Assembly: GCA_964547415.1 (NCBI GenBank)
Contig: CAZJNX010000273.1
Coordinates: 1-5,529, forward strand
Direction of reading: 5' to 3'
Origin: CAZJNX01 sp964547415
Lineage (GTDB): Bacteria; Pseudomonadota; Alphaproteobacteria; Rhizobiales; Amorphaceae
Length of the DNA: 5,529 bases
The notes below the pieces were generated by a model. The model did no database searches. It saw only the letters and a list, made by a program, of their open reading frames with translations, and was not told where the DNA came from. The stretch's first letter is position 1; every line of letters begins with the position of its first letter. Below are positions 5,357-5,529 of this stretch, piece after piece. A program made the translations under genes and the position numbers.

Positions 5357-5529
5357 ATGGGGGGCGGTGGGGATCGGACCGGCCGCGGCGGCGGGCGGCG
5401 GCGCGTGCGCACCCTGTCGGCGACCGAGGAAGCCCTGTGGCGCGAGGTCACGCGCTCGATCCGTCCGCTCGCGCCCGCGCCGGCGGCCGACCCCGCGCCG
5501 CCGGCGGCCGCCGCTGCGTCGCCGCCGGC
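5357..5529 (+). CDS. Smr/MutS2-domain protein, N-terminal part only
   Basis: The ATG lies 3 nt after the mltA stop and the frame is open to the window edge (57 codons). A Gly/Arg-rich lead is followed by RRRVRTLSATEEALWREVTRSIRPL, which resembles the start of alphaproteobacterial Smr-domain proteins (R..LS..E..LW..V...I.PL). An Ala/Pro-rich linker then runs to the end. The Smr domain itself, a putative nicking or RNA-binding endonuclease fold, would lie beyond the window, so the call rests on the N-terminal motif and on the known mltA-smr gene order. An AGG sits just before the ATG. The near-contact with mltA indicates one transcript. Confidence 0.75.
   Translation, partial: MGGGGDRTGRGGGRRRVRTLSATEEALWREVTRSIRPLAPAPAADPAPPAAAAASPP

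Overview
The window is GC-rich DNA that looks like a chromosome segment of an alphaproteobacterium. The best fit is the Hyphomicrobiales (Methylobacterium-like or a relative). This rests on high-GC codon use and on the set secB, fxsA, a Tim44-domain gene (timA type), mltA and an smr-domain gene, a grouping I know from this class. The genus is inference.

Left third (1 to about 1800): a mobile-element graveyard. Three broken transposase genes of three families lie head to tail on the minus strand. An IS5-family remnant (1266-1800) has its conserved blocks spread over different frames. An IS110-family N-terminal remnant (880-1127) has one apparent 1-nt deletion and then ends. An IS256-family remnant (46-719) has one apparent 1-nt deletion and stops abruptly near position 50, where another element may begin. 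Between them lie an 11-bp perfect inverted repeat, a triple 9-bp repeat with an adjoining hairpin, and a non-coding IS110 5' flank, where active relatives can encode a guide ('bridge') RNA.

Right two thirds (about 1900-5529): intact housekeeping genes. On the minus strand are fxsA (inner-membrane protein) and then secB (export chaperone). Divergent from them on the plus strand are a Tim44-domain membrane protein, mltA (lytic transglycosylase) and the start of an smr-domain gene that runs off the window. The last three are tightly packed: 79 nt separate the Tim44 gene from the mltA start chosen here, and 3 nt separate mltA from smr. They probably form one operon. The divergent intergenic region (3091-3366) should hold both promoters, but I found no convincing consensus boxes.

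The common theme of the intact genes is the cell envelope: SecB feeds the Sec translocon, FxsA and the Tim44-like protein sit in the inner membrane, and MltA trims peptidoglycan. I see no complete novel system. The most unusual material is the layered IS debris next to the 3' end of secB.
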